Origin: Dehalococcoidia bacterium
GTDB taxonomy: Bacteria > Chloroflexota > Dehalococcoidia > GIF9 > UBA5629
NCBI GenBank assembly: GCA_016927965.1
Contig: JAFGLP010000086.1
Location: 1-14,339, forward strand
Reading direction: 5' to 3'
Length of the DNA: 14,339 nt
The notes beneath the pieces are model-generated. The model was not told the origin of the DNA. It ran no database searches and saw only the letters and a list, made by a program, of their open reading frames with translations. Below, one piece after another: positions 7,445 through 13,267 of the stretch (position 1 is the stretch's first letter; the number at the start of each line of letters is the position of its first letter). The translations under genes were made by a program, and so were the position numbers.

Positions 7445-8251
7445 TCAGGAGTACTTGGTTACAAACCCAAGTATAAGTGTCATAAACTCATTCATCTTTT
7501 CCAGGAAAGCACCATGCCCCGCGTCCTTGATGATGACGAACTCGGAGTCTGCGATATTGCCATGCAGTATGTTTTGGAGATCAACAGGGGTAATGATGTC
7601 CTTATCAGCTCCTATAAGCAGGGTGGGCACCTTGATGGTCTGCAGCTGTTGCGGCGTTAAATTATATTGCTGGATGCTCTGGGAAAGGCGGACAAAGCCG
7701 TCGAACCATTCTTTGGTAAGCAGGGCTTTAAACATGGCCTGCCTTTGCAAAAGTACTTCCATGTATTTCTCATAAAATGGGCCGGAGTAGATTACCGGGG
7801 TGGAAAGCTGGAAGAACTTCTCCCCGTCGTTAAGCGAGGCTGCCACCTCCCATGATTTGCCGATGACCTTGAGGTGATTGGGGATAAAGTTGTTGGTATT
7901 TGGCAGCATCAATGTCTTCAGACGGTCCTGGTGAGCCAGTGCAAATAAAAGTGCCACATAACCGCCGTAGGACAGTCCCATCAGGTGCACCTTCGGGATG
8001 AACAGAGCGTCCAGCAGCTTTAAGACATCGCCGACGTGAATATCGATAGAGTAGCCGGAATGCATTTTCGATGACTGTCCCTGGTCACGGAAATCCATGA
8101 GGATAAGCTGGAACTTTTGCGACAAAAGCGGCATATGAGCAGCCCAGCTCATTGTGTTCATCATTATGCCGCCCAAGAAAAGTACAGGCTCGCCCTGCCC
8201 GTATACCTCGTAGTTGATCTTGATCCCATCGCCGACATCAAGCTGCGGCAC
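7445..8251 (-). CDS. Alpha/beta-fold hydrolase (esterase / enol-lactonase-like)
   Basis: A 268-residue alpha/beta hydrolase. The nucleophile elbow GLSYGG (92-97) gives Ser94, the acid is probably Asp218 in DKDIITP (216-222), and the base is His246 in DAGHGAF. The segment EPVLFLGG (21-28) is the oxyanion region, with Gly-Gly where His-Gly is common. The start is GTG at 8251, supported by AGGAGGT at 8257-8263. Relatives include 3-oxoadipate enol-lactonases, non-haem perhydrolases and thio/carboxyl esterases, so the substrate is open. It lies between a KAS III-like gene and the transporter, and a second promoter with a palindrome lies directly upstream. A Ser nucleophile argues against an OleB-type (Asp nucleophile) beta-lactone decarboxylase. 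Confidence 0.92.
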   Translation of the reverse strand: MPQLDVGDGIKINYEVYGQGEPVLFLGGIMMNTMSWAAHMPLLSQKFQLILMDFRDQGQSSKMHSGYSIDIHVGDVLKLLDALFIPKVHLMGLSYGGYVALLFALAHQDRLKTLMLPNTNNFIPNHLKVIGKSWEVAASLNDGEKFFQLSTPVIYSGPFYEKYMEVLLQRQAMFKALLTKEWFDGFVRLSQSIQQYNLTPQQLQTIKVPTLLIGADKDIITPVDLQNILHGNIADSEFVIIKDAGHGAFLEKMNEFMTLILGFVTKYS

Positions 8252-8256
8252 GGTCC

Positions 8257-8263
8257 ACCTCCT
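8257..8263 (-). promoter_or_regulatory. Shine-Dalgarno site fixing the GTG start of the hydrolase
   Basis: The minus strand reads AGGAGGT, with 5 nt between it and the GTG at 8251. No ATG lies near the expected N-terminus, so this site decides for the GTG start. Confidence 0.75.
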
Positions 8264-8268
8264 CTACC

Positions 8269-8290
8269 AATATGACTTTGCAGTCATGTT
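8269..8290. promoter_or_regulatory. 22-bp palindrome, candidate TetR operator (hydrolase promoter)
   Basis: The arms AATATGACT and AGTCATGTT match as an inverted repeat in 8 of 9 positions around a 4-nt centre (TTGC). The site lies immediately downstream of the -10 hexamer at 8294-8299, covering the expected transcription start. The same design (9-nt arms, 4-nt centre, shared AATCATGTT/AGTCATGTT half) recurs at 9387-9408 upstream of the KAS III-like gene. Size and symmetry suit a TetR dimer; binding is inferred. Confidence 0.6.
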
Positions 8291-8293
8291 TGA

Positions 8294-8323
8294 ATACTAA
8301 CACAAACGAAAATTGCATGTCAA
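8294..8323 (-). promoter_or_regulatory. Internal promoter before the hydrolase
   Basis: On the minus strand a perfect -35 TTGACA (8318-8323) directly follows the KAS III-like stop codon. An 18-nt spacer leads to TAGTAT (8294-8299, 4/6 to the -10). The transcription start would fall near 8287, inside the 22-bp palindrome, which would block initiation when occupied. It would allow the hydrolase and transporter genes to be expressed separately from the first gene. Confidence 0.5.
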
Positions 8324-9334
8324 TCAAATCCAGCGGAAAAGTGATGTAGCCAGAACAAAACCCGCACCGGAAGTGCACAGCATCAGGTAATCTCCTTTCT
8401 GGAGCTTATCCTGTTCCATGACTTCGTGCAGGGCCATCAGTGCCGAGGCGGAACCGGCGTAGCCGAGACGGTCGGCTATCCAGTGTGTCTTGCTCATAGG
8501 CAGGCCAAGCTCCTTCATGGTGAGTTCAACTGAATCAAGCTCCACCTGGTTCATCAGCACCATATTGAGGTCCTGCACGGCGATCGACCCCTTGCGGCAG
8601 GTATCGCGTATCATGCAAGGCCAGCGGACGACATTGTAGTCGGGGGGCACCTTGTGCCTGTTGGCGTGAAAGCCCAGGTATTGTTTTTTCTCCTCTAATG
8701 CTTTAATGGTAGGCGGATTGGCTGTCCCTATATAGATGCCGTAGGTGTCCCAGTACTCACCCTCGGAGACCGTCTTGTTCACCATGTAGCCGGGCTCGTC
8801 AGATTTTGTCAGGATAATGGCGGCTGAGCCATCGCTGAAAAGGGTGGCCAGCACCTTGGATGCGGAGCTTTCATATGGCCCCCAGTCCAGCCATTTGGTC
8901 ATGCCGTAAGTGCCGATTACCATTACGTTGTTTATCTCGGGATCGAGCATAATGAACTGGGAACCCAGCGCCAGGGCAATGGTCTCATCAGCGCAGGCGT
9001 CATTGATGTCGAAAACGCCGCAATTTTTAGCGCCCAGTTTATGTTGTATGATAGGCGATGTGGGTGGAGTTACGTAGTCAGGGGTGTCCGTGGCAAGTAT
9101 TATGAAGTCAAGGTCATCCGGTTTCATTCTAGCCTTCTCCAGTGCATTTTGCGCTGCCTGGACGGACATGTCCGAAGTGGATTCATCAGGACTGGACTGA
9201 AATCTTACTTTTATGCCCTTGCTGCCGAGATATCTCTCCACATCGTAGCCGATTTGCTCTCCCAATTCTGCATTGGTTATACGCTTTTCAGGAATATAAA
9301 TACCGGAGCCTTTGACCTTAGCGTATCTCTGCAT
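8324..9334 (-). CDS. KAS III-like (FabH/thiolase-fold) protein with altered active site
   Basis: This 336-residue protein has the length and layout of 3-oxoacyl-ACP synthase III. The N-terminal half (about 1-175) contains VQAAQNALEKARMKPDDLDFIILATDTPDY and the active-site segment FDINDACAD with Cys114. The C-terminal half ends TSGAGFVLATSLFRWI, like the GGGF-LIRW ending of FabH. The two other catalytic residues are not conserved: where FabH has HQAN the sequence reads NQVE (Asn262), and where FabH has DRxGNTSAAS it reads DRLGYAGSAS (Tyr292 for Asn). The fold and acyl-thioester Cys are therefore likely kept, but normal decarboxylating condensation is doubtful; acyl transfer, ester formation or another Claisen-type step are alternatives. 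It is the first gene of the cluster, with GGAG 7 nt before the ATG and its own promoter. A housekeeping FabH is unlikely. Confidence 0.88.
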   Translation of the reverse strand: MQRYAKVKGSGIYIPEKRITNAELGEQIGYDVERYLGSKGIKVRFQSSPDESTSDMSVQAAQNALEKARMKPDDLDFIILATDTPDYVTPPTSPIIQHKLGAKNCGVFDINDACADETIALALGSQFIMLDPEINNVMVIGTYGMTKWLDWGPYESSASKVLATLFSDGSAAIILTKSDEPGYMVNKTVSEGEYWDTYGIYIGTANPPTIKALEEKKQYLGFHANRHKVPPDYNVVRWPCMIRDTCRKGSIAVQDLNMVLMNQVELDSVELTMKELGLPMSKTHWIADRLGYAGSASALMALHEVMEQDKLQKGDYLMLCTSGAGFVLATSLFRWI

Positions 9335-9386
9335 CTTTCATCTCCGCTGCATCCTGCATAGCTGTCAGACCGCCGTATAAACATGA

Positions 9387-9408
9387 AAGGTGATTCAGAA
9401 ATCATGTT
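9387..9408. promoter_or_regulatory. 22-bp palindrome, candidate TetR operator (cluster promoter)
   Basis: The arms AAGGTGATT and AATCATGTT are inverted repeats in 7 of 9 positions around a 4-nt centre (CAGA). The site overlaps the -10 hexamer at 9404-9409, a classical repressor position. It shares its layout and right half-site with the palindrome at 8269-8290. A second AACATGA half-site copy at 9380-9386 extends the dyad and could support a further dimer. Confidence 0.6.
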
Positions 9409-9431
9409 ACCATAAATAAACTAATTGTCAA
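9404..9431 (-). promoter_or_regulatory. Main promoter of the KAS III-hydrolase-Liv cluster
   Basis: On the minus strand, a perfect -35 TTGACA (9426-9431) and a -10 TAACAT (9404-9409, 4/6) are separated by 16 nt. They lie in the A/T-rich stretch upstream of the first gene, giving a leader of roughly 60 nt. The -10 is overlapped by the 22-bp palindrome, consistent with a repressed sigma-70 promoter. Confidence 0.55.
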
Positions 9432-9522
9432 TATGTCCGGCGAAAAAAAATTATAGCGCGCAGCCGGTCGCTCCGGTGTATATAAGTGATAATCCTGTAG
9501 CGGTAATATTTGCAACCTTTAC

Positions 9523-9551
9523 AAAAACTGCACGGATAAATTTTTACCGTG
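9523..9551 (-). terminator. Possible rho-independent terminator after the PLP enzyme gene
   Basis: About 28 nt after the PLP gene stop, the minus strand carries an inverted repeat CACGG / CCGTG (5 bp, with three further A-T pairs inside) followed by CAG and five T residues. The stem is short, so it would be a weak terminator. It separates the PLP gene from the cluster promoter at 9404-9431. Confidence 0.4.
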
Positions 9552-9578
9552 TTAAAAATCAATCAGAACATGGTTCTT

Positions 9579-10700
9579 TTATTCATTGTCCGGCCGGACG
9601 ACGCTGCCGTCATGGCATTCCAGACAGGATATCAGGTTATCCTTAAGGCACCATTGCAGTGAGTCTGGCAATTTTGTATGGTCAGCTTTAATCAGGATGT
9701 TCGTGAAATCCACTGCACTGTATGTATGCCAGTAGAGCAGCGGCGCGTCCTTTAACCCGGGGTTTTTATTGATATAGTCCAGCATGGCGGCAAAGGTCTT
9801 GGCTGTGTAGGTGAGTTCCAGTCTGATGTTTTCCGTATCCATAAGCAGCGATAGGGCTGCCCTGCCTTCTGGGGTTTCCCTGCCGTACTCGCCGCCGAAA
9901 AAGTTGTGTATTACGTTGATATCCTGCGGTGATAGTTTGATTAAAGGCACATTACTGTCTTTTTTATGAAGAGTTGATATCATGCTGTTAGCCAGTCCTG
10001 CCACGTCGTGCGGCTTGCTAAGCCATTGTTCTGTTACACGTACCCCGATGATCTTTGTCTTCATCCCGGCCAGCCTGGTTCCGGCTAGCAGGCCTGCCAT
10101 GGTCCCCTTGGAGCCCAGCGCACAGAAGATGTATTCCGGCTCGGGCAAGAGCCCGGCGTCCACCTGTTTCTTCAGCTCGAAAGCTGCATTGATATACCCG
10201 ATGCTGCCTGTTGTAGATGAACCTCCCGGCGGGATGAAATAAACCCTGCCATGCCTGAGATAAACTCCTACTGTTTGGAAGCCTCCCATTAACATTGTAG
10301 GTGCGTAGTGCAACTCTGCGCCGTAATGGCAGTCCAGCAGCAGGTTCTCCTGAACATGGTCCGTCATGGGCTGTTTTACCAGTACCAATGCGGTTTTCAA
10401 TCCGAGGTTTTTACCGTGGATGACGGTAGCCAGTCCGTGGTTGGTGCCGATACCCCCGTAGGTTATTACCCATTTGCAGCCTTTTTTCAGCGCATCTGCG
10501 AGAAGGAACTCGAGCTTGCGTATCTTGTTACCGCCGTAAATCCTTGATGTAAGGTCATCGCGCTTGGCCCATATATTGGGATAATTTATGGTTTTGCCAA
10601 GCGTGTCCATCCTTTGCACCGGGGTCGGCCAGTTGCCCAGCGAAATCCAGGGCAGGCGTTTTTCCAGTGCCGGGTAGCGTTCAAATAAAGGTATAGCCAT
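9579..10700 (-). CDS. PLP-dependent enzyme, D-cysteine desulfhydrase / ACC deaminase family
   Basis: A 373-residue fold-type II PLP enzyme. The cofactor lysine is Lys59 in YGGNKIRKLEF (55-65), the phosphate loop is ALGSKGTMAGL (194-204), and Tyr298 in LTYTAKTF corresponds to the active-site Tyr of the family. The loop after strand 3 reads YGGIGTNHG (81-89), where ACC deaminases and D-cysteine desulfhydrases have GG-QSN; Gln becomes Gly85 and Ser becomes Thr86, so the classical ACC deaminase nucleophile is altered. The protein is longer than the usual 325-340 residues because of a C-terminal tail with Cys359-Leu-Glu-Cys-His363. The ATG at 10700 has AGGA about 10 nt upstream. It has its own promoter and appears to be transcribed separately. 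The substrate is probably a small D-amino acid or related amine, but this is not established. Confidence 0.88.
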   Translation of the reverse strand: MAIPLFERYPALEKRLPWISLGNWPTPVQRMDTLGKTINYPNIWAKRDDLTSRIYGGNKIRKLEFLLADALKKGCKWVITYGGIGTNHGLATVIHGKNLGLKTALVLVKQPMTDHVQENLLLDCHYGAELHYAPTMLMGGFQTVGVYLRHGRVYFIPPGGSSTTGSIGYINAAFELKKQVDAGLLPEPEYIFCALGSKGTMAGLLAGTRLAGMKTKIIGVRVTEQWLSKPHDVAGLANSMISTLHKKDSNVPLIKLSPQDINVIHNFFGGEYGRETPEGRAALSLLMDTENIRLELTYTAKTFAAMLDYINKNPGLKDAPLLYWHTYSAVDFTNILIKADHTKLPDSLQWCLKDNLISCLECHDGSVVRPDNE

Positions 10701-10719
10701 ACTGCTGTTCCTGTGATTA

Positions 10720-10749
10720 ATTTTAACAGTTCTGCTGCGAAGATGTCTT
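10720..10749 (-). promoter_or_regulatory. Promoter for the PLP enzyme gene
   Basis: On the minus strand, AAGACA (10744-10749, 4/6 to the -35) and TAAAAT (10720-10725, 5/6 to the -10) are separated by 18 nt, placing the start about 13 nt before the gene. It sits in the intergenic region shared with the divergent lipoprotein gene. Confidence 0.4.
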
Positions 10750-10894
10750 TCAGGTGTGGGCTGATACCCGGGATAATAAGGCTGCCATATGCTTTGGGAA
10801 CCTGATCGAAAATCAGCGGCGGATTCGTGTTCGTGCGGTTAAAACATTTTGATCAGCTTGATTTAGTGGCACTGATGCTGCTTTTGCACTCTGC

Positions 10895-10900
10895 TATACT
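10895..10900 (+). promoter_or_regulatory. Possible -10 element just upstream of the lipoprotein gene
   Basis: TATACT (5/6 to the -10 consensus) ends 7 nt before the ATG at 10908, so transcription could start at or next to the start codon. No good -35 is seen at 16-19 nt (CTGATG at 10872-10877 is 3/6). If the upstream GTG at 10827 is the real start, this match is inside the gene and meaningless. Confidence 0.25.
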
Positions 10901-10907
10901 TAAAGAT

Positions 10908-12122
10908 ATGTTATTGCCTTGTTGTTTTTCAGGCAGACCCTGGCTGCCGTTGCTGGCGGTACTGATGCTTTGTTCATGTATTGAAGCAACCGTAGAGCCG
11001 GTTGCGCAGCTGGCTGAAAATATTACTCCGGCGAAGGCTGCGCAGGGACAATGGCCGCGTATAAACGAATTCACGGTCGACTCGGACAATATTACACCTG
11101 AAGATAATGTTACCCTGAAGTGGGCTGTTGCGGATGCTGAAGTAATCACGATTGATTCAGGCGTGGGGAAAGTGCAGCCCGTCGGTACCATGCAGGTCTC
11201 TCCGCAGAAGACCACTAAATATACATTAACGGCAGTTGGGGAGAGGGGAATGGCGACCGCTTGGGTGACGGTGCAGGTGTCTGAGAAACTGACGCTGATG
11301 CCCGATCTCATAATAACCGACATTACCTATAACAGCGGGCTGCTGTATTACACCATCAGGAACACAGGCGGGCTGGATGCCGGGCCCAATGATACCTACC
11401 TGTATGACCAGAGCAACATGTGGCGTGATACCAGCTGGGTAAGCAGCCTGAAACCCGGCGAGGAGAAGACACAGCCTTTCACTAACTTCAACTATCATGG
11501 AAACAAGATTACCATCTGTGCTGACGGAGGCAAAGCCGTCCCCGAGGCTAATGAAGGAAACAACTGCTATATACCCACTTTCGGCATTAAGTTTAACTAT
11601 GACTTTCAGCAATATGCTTCCAGGGCAAGCTGGCGTGGCAGCGCAGGACGGCCGGAATTTGGGTTGCAGGGGGACCGAAGCAAGGGGCTGGCTGTCAGGT
11701 TGGGCTCGGTTGTCGCCGCCGACGGCGAGACATACTTCAATGTTATCCGGATGGTCCCGGTGGCGGAGAGCTATGCCTGGATGGAAGGCGTCTTTGGGGA
11801 CTGGCAGGAACGGTGGCAGCTGGGGGGATATATGCTGCCACTGGAGCTGCCCAATAATGCACGTTTTTCCTCGATGATTGGACTTTCTGACGAGGCGTCA
11901 GAGAGCAGCAGCGTGGCCTTCCTTTTTGGCCTGATGGAGGCAAACGGGGATATCACCTGGTGGCCCGGCGTGAAAGCCGTTTATGGCGGCGCTCCGCAAA
12001 GCATGGATATCGATCTCTCAGCTTATTCCGGTAGAAAGGTGATGGCTGTGCTGCGTGTGGAAGCCGGGGCCGGCATAGAGGATAACTACGCCTTATGGAT
12101 TGGGCCGCGTATAAGCCAATGA
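10908..12122 (+). CDS. Secreted lipoprotein with Ig-like and CARDB domains
   Basis: The 404-residue product starts with a lipoprotein signal peptide ending in LMLCSC, giving lipidated Cys24. The ATG at 10908 is chosen because it gives a signal peptide of normal length; an in-frame GTG at 10827 or ATG at 10875 would add 27 or 11 residues before it, and none has a strong ribosome site. Residues about 52-124 form a bacterial Ig-like domain (ITPEDNVTLKWAV, then VSPQKTTKYTLTAVGERG). Residues about 131-220 form a CARDB adhesion-type domain (PDLIITDITY, YTIRNTGG, VPEANEGNNC). The remaining 180 residues are beta-rich and Trp-rich, ending VDLS-type AYSGRKVMAVLRVEAG and ALWIGPRI, possibly a jelly-roll binding module. 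A cell-surface binding or scaffold role is inferred. No enzymatic motif is seen. It stands alone on the + strand. Confidence 0.85.
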   Translation: MLLPCCFSGRPWLPLLAVLMLCSCIEATVEPVAQLAENITPAKAAQGQWPRINEFTVDSDNITPEDNVTLKWAVADAEVITIDSGVGKVQPVGTMQVSPQKTTKYTLTAVGERGMATAWVTVQVSEKLTLMPDLIITDITYNSGLLYYTIRNTGGLDAGPNDTYLYDQSNMWRDTSWVSSLKPGEEKTQPFTNFNYHGNKITICADGGKAVPEANEGNNCYIPTFGIKFNYDFQQYASRASWRGSAGRPEFGLQGDRSKGLAVRLGSVVAADGETYFNVIRMVPVAESYAWMEGVFGDWQERWQLGGYMLPLELPNNARFSSMIGLSDEASESSSVAFLFGLMEANGDITWWPGVKAVYGGAPQSMDIDLSAYSGRKVMAVLRVEAGAGIEDNYALWIGPRISQ

Positions 12123-12166
12123 TAGTAAATATTGCGGGTTTAAGGTCTTGCTTTTGAATGAACAAA

Positions 12167-13267
12167 CTACGACCTTATGGCCGCAGCCTGTTCGTCTGTC
12201 AGGTTAAGCGGTTGCGTATTCCTGTGTATTGCTTTGGTGTGTATCCCTTTGCTTTTAATGATGCCTGCAAGGTAGACCCGCTGGAAGGCGCTAGCTACTG
12301 CGGGATCGAATTGTGTACCCGAGCACCTCATAATCTCATTCATCCCCTGCTCCCCGGTCAAAGCGCTGCGATATGGCCGGTCGGAAGTCATGGCGTCATA
12401 GCTGTCGGCCACCGCAATGATCCTGGCGCCCAGCGGTACCCGGTCGCCGCTGATATTTTGATCGTACCCCTTGCCGTTATAGAAGTCATGGTGATGGATG
12501 ATAATGTCCAGTATCTGCTGGTTGACCACTGGTTTGACGATGCCGGCGCCGATGGAGGCATGGGCCATCACGTGCCTGTACTCGTCTTCCGTGAGCTGCC
12601 CGGGCTTGTTCATGATGTCGTGTGCCACCGCTATCTTCCCCGTATCATGCAGCAGCGCCCCCAGCCGGATATTGTCCATCTCATCTCCCTCCAGTCCCAT
12701 CTCCCCAGCTATGGCTACTGCGATGCTGGCCACCCTGCGCGAGTGACCGGCCGTGTACTTGTCCTTGGCTTCCAGTGCAAAGACCAGCGACTCGATGGAG
12801 TTGAGGAACAGCTTCTGCGTCTCCTTTCGCTGGTGCTCGACCTCGGCTTCCAGGCTTTCCTGGAATCTTTTGATGTCCTGCTCCAGTTTTCTCTTCTGCA
12901 GGGTCTTGTCCACTATCTGCGTCACATATTCGAGGTCGAACGGCTTCATTATATAGTCCTGGGCGCCGTTCCTGATGCACTCCACGATAACGCCGGGATC
13001 GACCACCGCGGTGGCCATGACGACTGAAGTGCCCGGGAATGTGGAGATGATTTCGGGCAGGATTTCGTTGCCCTGTTTGCCGGGCATCTTTATATCCAGG
13101 ATTACCAGGTGCGGCTGGTCTTCCCGGATCTTTTCGATAAGGCCGTTGACTTCTCCTGCTTCAATACACCGGTGCCCGGCCCTGGTCAGACGCTTGTTGA
13201 TGGCAGTCCTGACAGCCCGTTCGTCGTCCACGATAAGTATCTTGCCGCGTTCAATTTGTTCGTTCAT
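12167..13267 (-). CDS. Response regulator with HD-GYP c-di-GMP phosphodiesterase domain
   Basis: The 366-residue protein has a receiver domain (about 8-122) with Asp14/Asp15, phosphoacceptor Asp58 (VILDIKMPG), Thr86 and Lys108 (KPF). A coiled linker (123-155) leads to an HD-GYP domain (about 156-340). Metal ligands are present: His175, His207-Asp208 (LLHDTGK), His236, His259/His260 and Asp288 (VADSYDAMTSDRPYR). The GYP motif reads NGKGYD, with Asp269 replacing the Pro. Such proteins hydrolyse cyclic di-GMP when phosphorylated, in the RpfG/PdeR style. The ATG at 13267 shares one base with the stop of the upstream histidine kinase, with AAGGAG about 11 nt upstream, so the two form a cognate pair. 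Family certain; catalytic activity likely but affected by the motif change. Confidence 0.95.
   Translation of the reverse strand: MNEQIERGKILIVDDERAVRTAINKRLTRAGHRCIEAGEVNGLIEKIREDQPHLVILDIKMPGKQGNEILPEIISTFPGTSVVMATAVVDPGVIVECIRNGAQDYIMKPFDLEYVTQIVDKTLQKRKLEQDIKRFQESLEAEVEHQRKETQKLFLNSIESLVFALEAKDKYTAGHSRRVASIAVAIAGEMGLEGDEMDNIRLGALLHDTGKIAVAHDIMNKPGQLTEDEYRHVMAHASIGAGIVKPVVNQQILDIIIHHHDFYNGKGYDQNISGDRVPLGARIIAVADSYDAMTSDRPYRSALTGEQGMNEIMRCSGTQFDPAVASAFQRVYLAGIIKSKGIHTKAIHRNTQPLNLTDEQAAAIRS

Noticed and set aside
1070..9334. OleA/OleB/OleC-type olefin or beta-lactone pathway (thiolase-fold protein, alpha/beta hydrolase, AMP-forming ligase)
   Set aside because: The KAS III-like protein lacks the His and Asn of OleA, the hydrolase has a Ser rather than the Asp nucleophile of OleB, no OleD reductase is present, and an importer sits between the genes.
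9540..9559. A/T-only dyad ATTTTTA / TAAAAAT downstream of the PLP gene
   Set aside because: In an A/T-rich stretch such a dyad is expected by chance, and it overlaps the better-supported G/C stem of the possible terminator.
9612..9626. CxxCH as a haem c attachment site in the PLP enzyme tail
   Set aside because: The protein has no signal peptide and is cytoplasmic by family, so covalent haem attachment is unlikely. A metal or redox role remains possible.
12141..12177. Inverted repeat TAAGGTC / GACCTTA between the convergent lipoprotein and HD-GYP genes
   Set aside because: Seven base pairs around a 23-nt loop, overlapping the HD-GYP stop and without a T-tract; too weak to call a terminator.
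12158..13027. Long open frame (289 codons) on the + strand opposite the HD-GYP gene
   Set aside because: It is a mirror of a well-supported coding strand; the translation has no recognisable domain and no ribosome site.
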